Origin: Allacma fusca
Lineage: Eukaryota > Arthropoda > Collembola > Symphypleona > Sminthuridae
Direction: 5' to 3'
Assembly (NCBI GenBank): GCA_947179485.1
Contig: OX359245.1
Coordinates: 65,769,067-65,833,066 of the forward strand
Length of the DNA: 64,000 nucleotides
The position numbers and the translations under genes are program-made. Each line of letters opens with the position of its first letter. Position 1 is the first letter of the stretch. A model generated the notes under the pieces. The model was not told where the DNA came from. It worked only from the letters and a program-made list of their open reading frames with translations, and made no database searches. Positions 59,139-64,000 of the stretch are shown here, one piece after another.

Positions 59139-59968
59139 TTAAAGCGTAAGATTTTCATGGAGATCTTGAACATTTGAAGGGTCCTCGAGTTCCGCTTCTT
59201 CATCCTGCGAGTTGATGCGATTCGTTTTCTTGAGGACTGCTAAGAACATGAGGACAATGATGGCGGCAACGGTGTGGAACAACATTTCCGGAAGAGTCAT
59301 GACAATCGTGAAGAGCTTCCCGAAATCCAAATAGAATAATAGTAGATGAAATTTTACAAATAGGATTACGTTCAGGATAAACGAGAGAGCTATATAGTAT
59401 TCCGATGTGGCTATCACGTCTTCACGGTCTTTTACTCCCTGTTAACAAATAATTATTACAGGTACTTCAGACTTCAAAGATAGTACGGATCTACTCCAAT
59501 GTCAACTCCAGTCGAGTCTCCATATAACAGCCCCCAATGGTTTGCCTTTCACAAATCCCCGAAACTTTTCCGAAACTGGAATGAAAAATGGGGCACAGTG
59601 ACACACATTCTCGATGCGACTCATCTATACAGACAAATTTGCCTTTATATGGAGATCCGACAGGGATGAAGTCATTTCTTAAATAATATAAGTACAATAG
59701 CGAAATATGAAGTAAACTCCGAGCATTGAGAACGTACCAGTTGAACACTACCAAAGAGAAGAAAACTCGTGAAGAATTGGAAACTGTTGATGAGCAAGGC
59801 AACAATGTAGACGAAGAAACAGAATATTCTGTCTGGAAATGGAAAACAAAAGGAAATTGTCAGTATCATTGTCATTCCCTCACGTGCATACAATGTATTT
59901 TGGGAAGAGCATAATGCGTCAGATTTGATACACATCATCTTTAAACCACCCTGGCAATCACGTATCAA
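59139..59968 (-). CDS. Possible multi-pass membrane protein, exon structure uncertain
   Basis: Not recognised. The 3' exon (about 59440 down to a stop at 59139) follows a plausible acceptor and encodes two strongly hydrophobic segments (YYIALSFILNVILFVKFHLL and MLFHTVAAIIVLMFLAVLKK) and an acidic tail. Upstream, one frame over 59828-59491 gives a hydrophobic segment, then a Cys-rich loop (KGKFVCIDESHRECVSLCPI). A different frame over 59968-59672 also gives hydrophobic helices. I could not join them with agreeing phases, and the loop frame ends at TAG. Overall it resembles a four-span membrane protein with an extracellular Cys loop; it may be decayed. Confidence 0.35.
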
Positions 59969-61513
59969 ATACGGGCTGACTATCCTAAATTTTATTTATG
60001 CATACGCTGCCCTGGGATCTGTACTATCAATCTTGGGAGTATAGAGCTCAACACTCAAAAGGGCTTGTTCTTATGCGTGGGGATATTCCCTTTAGTGCAG
60101 TCCTTGCAGGAAGTAACGTTGCAATCATATCACCCTGGTGGTATAGCCTTATAAATACAAAATTGCAAACGCAGGACTATGCGGTGCTCAAAATGAGTCA
60201 GTCCCCTTTCTGTTCGGGTTTCCTGTGGTAATTGCAGGAACTACTCATAATGGTTTTAGTCCCCTATGTATAAAAAATTTCCTGGCGAATTTGCACATTC
60301 ACTTCCCCAAAATAATTACATTTTTTAAGAGCTTCGAATTAGTGCATGTCATGAGTTCGGGTTCCACTCGGGTGTGTTTGGGTTCGGGGTCGGGATCGAG
60401 TGCGATGGGGGTTCAACTCAACATTTTTTGAACCCGACATTTTGGGATCGGGTTCGGGTACAGAAAGTTTTCAACCCGCACTAAAATGTAGCAATATTTG
60501 AACGACTTCTACCAGTAACACATCCATAAATTTGGTATACGCGGTCCTTTGTATTTCGGACAGCGCCTAGTTCAGGTGAGCAACGAATCATTCAATCATT
60601 CGTTCATCAAACGAATGGACGGATCTTTTCCAAAACCAAAAGGGTTTAGGGAAAATTTAAATTATGTGGTGACATTTATTCGACTGTCATTCAGAGCCCA
60701 AATGCCAGCTCTAGCGTCATTGGTGCTAATTTTTGTAACACTAGAACCAGCGTCTTCAGACCATTTAACACATCAACCAGCGTTGTGCGATTTTTATAAT
60801 AAACGCGAAATATGTAATTATATTAACTGGCTTTATGGTCGTAACTGTACTGATGAATGGGGCAAAAAAATGCAAAACGTTACCTAGGAAAATTCCTACA
60901 AAATCGGCTAAAAAGTAATTATTCGTGTGCGCACTTTACCGACACATCTTTCACACATTGGAGTTGGAACATTGTGTAACATCACATTTACTGAAGAAAA
61001 ATTCTGTAGCGTTCACTATTGGTAAACTTTGAACTTGGACATTAATTTTTACTTATTTTTCATGTGATTCAAAAAAAATTGCTTGCTTATGGAGCAGCTT
61101 TTAAAGACGTAACTTGAAAGTCACGCAAGTATTCACATTTAGCAAATGTAGTACTTGATATCTCAGAATTACTAAAATAATGACTACTTACAATTAGCTG
61201 ACGTGGTTATGTGAAATAATTAAAAAAAATAATGTAGAAATTATACAACAAAATCCATTCGTTAACTTTCACTGAATTTATTGACATGAGTCCTGGAGAG
61301 GGGGGCCATGGGTTTATTAGCACATCTCCGTCTCTGTGTCAGTGTGCTCCTTTCCGTGATGATATGCTTCAAACTTGGAAAACGCACTGCGAGATGAAGG
61401 GCGCATCCACAGAATTTATTAGAGTCACTGCGATTGGAGTTGAGCCGGCGGTCCAAGGTAGGAGTAATTAGCAGTAACAATTCCTCATAATAAATACTAA
61501 CGGATTAATTAAC
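59969..61513. other. Region without supported genes
   Basis: Short frames at 59998-60231, 60225-60431, 60549-60887 and 61262-61480 have no recognised domain. A GGGTTCGGG motif cluster lies within it and is listed separately. Confidence 0.45.
60350..60480. repeat. GGGTTCGGG motif cluster
   Basis: Repeats of GGGTTC, GGTTCGGG and their complements are concentrated in 130 bp, GC-rich against an AT-rich background. It looks like a small or decayed motif-array element similar to those at 21111 and 39495. Ends were not resolved. Confidence 0.5.
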
Positions 61514-61713
61514 TCATGCGTCAGCCGAGCCTCCCCCTGCATTTTTCATCCGCTCTCTATTTGCAACAGCACGCTTTATCACCTTTTCCAGAAAGTTCCG
61601 GAGATCGGAGTCCACGGTGCATTTTATATAGACAACATTTTCCTCTGCATGATCTTCCTCATCCCGTGTCCCTTCCAATTCCCATCCACATTTGGAGCCA
61701 TTCACTCAAATAA

Positions 61714-63474
61714 TCATGTTTTATTCCGCTCCGACGTATACACACGTATAGAACTTTGAATTCACAATTTTATGTAGGCTAATAAATATAAATACTATGT
61801 TCCTAAATTTTCATGTGTACAATTACAATTACCAGGTCTAAGTCTGAGAGGAACTCGGCCCCAAAACCTTTTACTCTAATTTCAATTCATTCTTGACAAG
61901 AGCCGCTGTTTTCAGAATACCCAATCATTAATCCCTAGTCACAAATTTTATTGAAGACTTCGATGAGAGACAGTAATTTTATTTGAAAAACTATTTACGG
62001 GAAAGTCTATAGATACTCTCAGTCAGTGATTTTAATCCAATAGATTTTTTACCTTTTAATTAAAATAACAGAATCAATTCCAACCAAATCCCACAATGGT
62101 ATTTACTAAAACTTAATTGAGAAATATGAAATAAAATTGTTTTTTCCATAATACATGGGAATGCATTTAAAAGTGGACACGGAGCAATGATATAATTGGC
62201 TATAGTGTATTCCCATATGTAAGTAATTTTTGATCCGGGATATTTTTGATGTCTCAACGTCGTCCATAAGGAATCAACGTGTACCGTGCAACATGTAACG
62301 ATAGTTTCGTCCGTAAATAGAATATGGGTAAATTGGCAGGACCTACTCTGAAGACTCCAAAAGTCCATACGAGCCCAAAGTACTTTTGGACCGACTATGT
62401 TTACCAATATAATTTCCATATTAATTGGAAAATCCTCCGCCATATTTCGCATAAGTCAAGCAAATATTCCGAAAAAGTACAAAATTAAACGCTAGACCTT
62501 TGAAGTAACAACTCTGTGGCTACAGAACATTCCATGGAAGCTAGTCCTATTGCTTTTAAAAGGGAATTCTAATAATTCCATTATACTTTAAAGTCAAGAG
62601 CGTTCATAAAATTTAACAATTATGACTCTCATAGTTGAATGTTTTGCAAGAGGGAATTTGACATTGGCGTAAACTGGCCTAAATCTAAATATCCTTGGCC
62701 CCAGACAGAGACAATAATCTTCAAATGGAAATGACATACAACCAAGGTCCACTCTAATAGTCCATGCTATACAAACTAGGATATTTTCCAACATGAATAA
62801 CATTAAATTCTAACGGAGGTTGCGGCTGTGAAAGAAACACTTTCCGAAAATTTCCTACAACCGAATTTCTTTAGGAAAATTTCTCGCTGTCATGTACAAA
62901 TATGAAACACATGTCGAATTTATCCCTTGGAAAATAATTAGTGACTTCCTTCAAAGGACCCGACCAGCCGTCTATTATAAAGAACTATCCTTTATATTTT
63001 AAATTTATATTGGTTTCAGTGGAATCCATTCTTTATTATAAATAGGAAGCTTTCCTAACAACAACTGTGCTCATCCTCGGGCTATCTACAACTACCTGCT
63101 AAACTATCAAAACTAACTTTCTTACATATCGTTATAACGTTTTTCCAAAAAACGGAATCATTAAAATACGTTAATGCTTGTACAAAAAAATTAAAACTGG
63201 ATTATTGTTAAAGAATTAGATTCATTTTTGGAATAATTGGTTCCCAAGCTTCACTTACAATTTGTATGTAACTCTTTTTGACGTTCATTAAGGGGTGTTT
63301 ACTTTGCTGAATTATTAATCCTTCTTTCACTTAAAAAAAAGGGCATTGGTTCTTTTAAGATAAACTTAGAATCTGTCCATTTAATCCGATGGTTCAATTT
63401 CGTCTTAAGTACACATTTGGTTAGCTATAGCGGATTTCTTGTAATTGATCTTTTCTACATGCGTTTTGTGTTCA
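61714..63474. other. Region without supported genes
   Basis: AT-rich. The longest frame (62060-62452, minus, 130 codons) has no recognised domain and odd composition. I do not call it as a gene. Confidence 0.4.
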
Positions 63475-63580
63475 TTAATTCTGACTGCTAGAAGTATCCT
63501 CTAAATAGACATCCGGCATAGCCGGATTTGCCTGCAACATGTGCCTAATCTCTTGAGGTTGTAATAACTGACTTCCATTA
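63475..63580 (-). CDS. Possible terminal exon of a gene running off the right edge
   Basis: After an acceptor CTTAG at 63585-63581 the minus strand reads one base plus 34 codons and a TAA. It contains LLQPQEIRHMLQANPAMPDV and ends EDTSSSQN. The composition is protein-like and the acceptor is reasonable, but no partner exon is identifiable in the remaining 400 bp. A chance frame of this length is possible. Confidence 0.22.
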
Positions 63581-64000
63581 CTAAGACCTCGACTTTTGAA
63601 ATTCCCAAACATAAATATCATTAGGAAATTTGTCGAATTGTACGTAGCAGAATCAATTCAAGGATACAAGTTTTCCCGCCACATTAGAAATTCCGCAAGG
63701 ATTTCTTTACAGGGGGTCAGTACTCATACCACCTCGAAATGGTCTTAAATTGTTGACAGGTCCGGATATAATCCATGTGCATAAGGAAAAATCTCACGTT
63801 CTCAGTTTATTTCCAATTCTCTTTCCTTAGAGCCCTAATTGTAATGCAGGTTGGCGTCTTCCCTCAACGCCCCTCCGCTATCATAACATACTGATAAAAG
63901 ATTCAGGGAGGTTACGGCTTCCAAAAATAGCTCAGCCATCCAAAAGATGGCCCCGAATCCTTCTACTGCAAAAGCACAGCATAATTTCAGATTTCAACTC

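Noticed and set aside
60549-60887. 112-codon plus-strand open frame with a hydrophobic stretch
   Set aside because: No domain, no supporting exon and no conserved neighbour; left uncalled.
62060-62452. 130-codon minus-strand open frame
   Set aside because: No recognised domain, no splice context and unusual composition; could be chance in AT-rich DNA.

Overview
This is eukaryotic, AT-rich, transposon-laden DNA with spliced genes (GT...AG introns of about 50-400 bp) and no bacterial organisation. The host genes at the right (a secreted GH5 beta-mannanase with introns, an SLC22-type transporter, C2H2 zinc-finger genes) suggest an invertebrate animal, most likely an arthropod. A springtail or another soil or litter hexapod would fit, but that is inference.

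Layout. (1) 1-9.7 kb: two related C2H2 zinc-finger pseudogenes, one killed by a nonsense codon and one split by a nested pair of transposons, plus several small hAT-like elements. (2) 9.7-13.3 kb: a degenerate BED-finger/hAT transposase preceded by a tandem array of near-identical exon+intron units. (3) 16.1-18.1 kb: a decayed Tc1/mariner-like element with inverted repeats of about 95 bp. (4) 18.6-22.4 kb: a cyclin-K-like pseudogene and an intact DEDDh exonuclease gene. (5) 22.6-33.0 kb: a large EnSpm/CACTA-like element with three apparently intact multi-exon genes: an 826-aa transposase, a 600-aa RNase-D-like exonuclease with a CCHC zinc knuckle, and a 300-aa unrecognised protein. A set of palindromes of the form TGnnnnCCGGn'n'n'n'CA is scattered through it. 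Their arms differ from site to site but stay self-complementary, and every gene is bracketed by them. (6) 33.8-38.9 kb: a second copy of the zinc-finger locus with an intact 342-aa gene; its 3' flank carries a hAT element that itself holds a PIF/Harbinger element. (7) 39-46 kb: several elements built from GTACCC or GGTCTGG motif arrays. (8) 46-64 kb: quieter host DNA with a TP-repeat nuclear-like protein, the SLC22 transporter and the convergent mannanase, then weak fragments.

The most notable item is the 22.6-33.0 kb element. Its transposase is undamaged, it carries an exonuclease as cargo, and it has a covarying palindrome system not seen elsewhere in the window. A second theme is that many unrelated small elements share one architecture: arrays of a family-specific short motif inside the terminal inverted repeats, usually with 8-bp target duplications.

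Exon models were made by eye from open frames, splice consensus and phase agreement. No alignment or database search was run.
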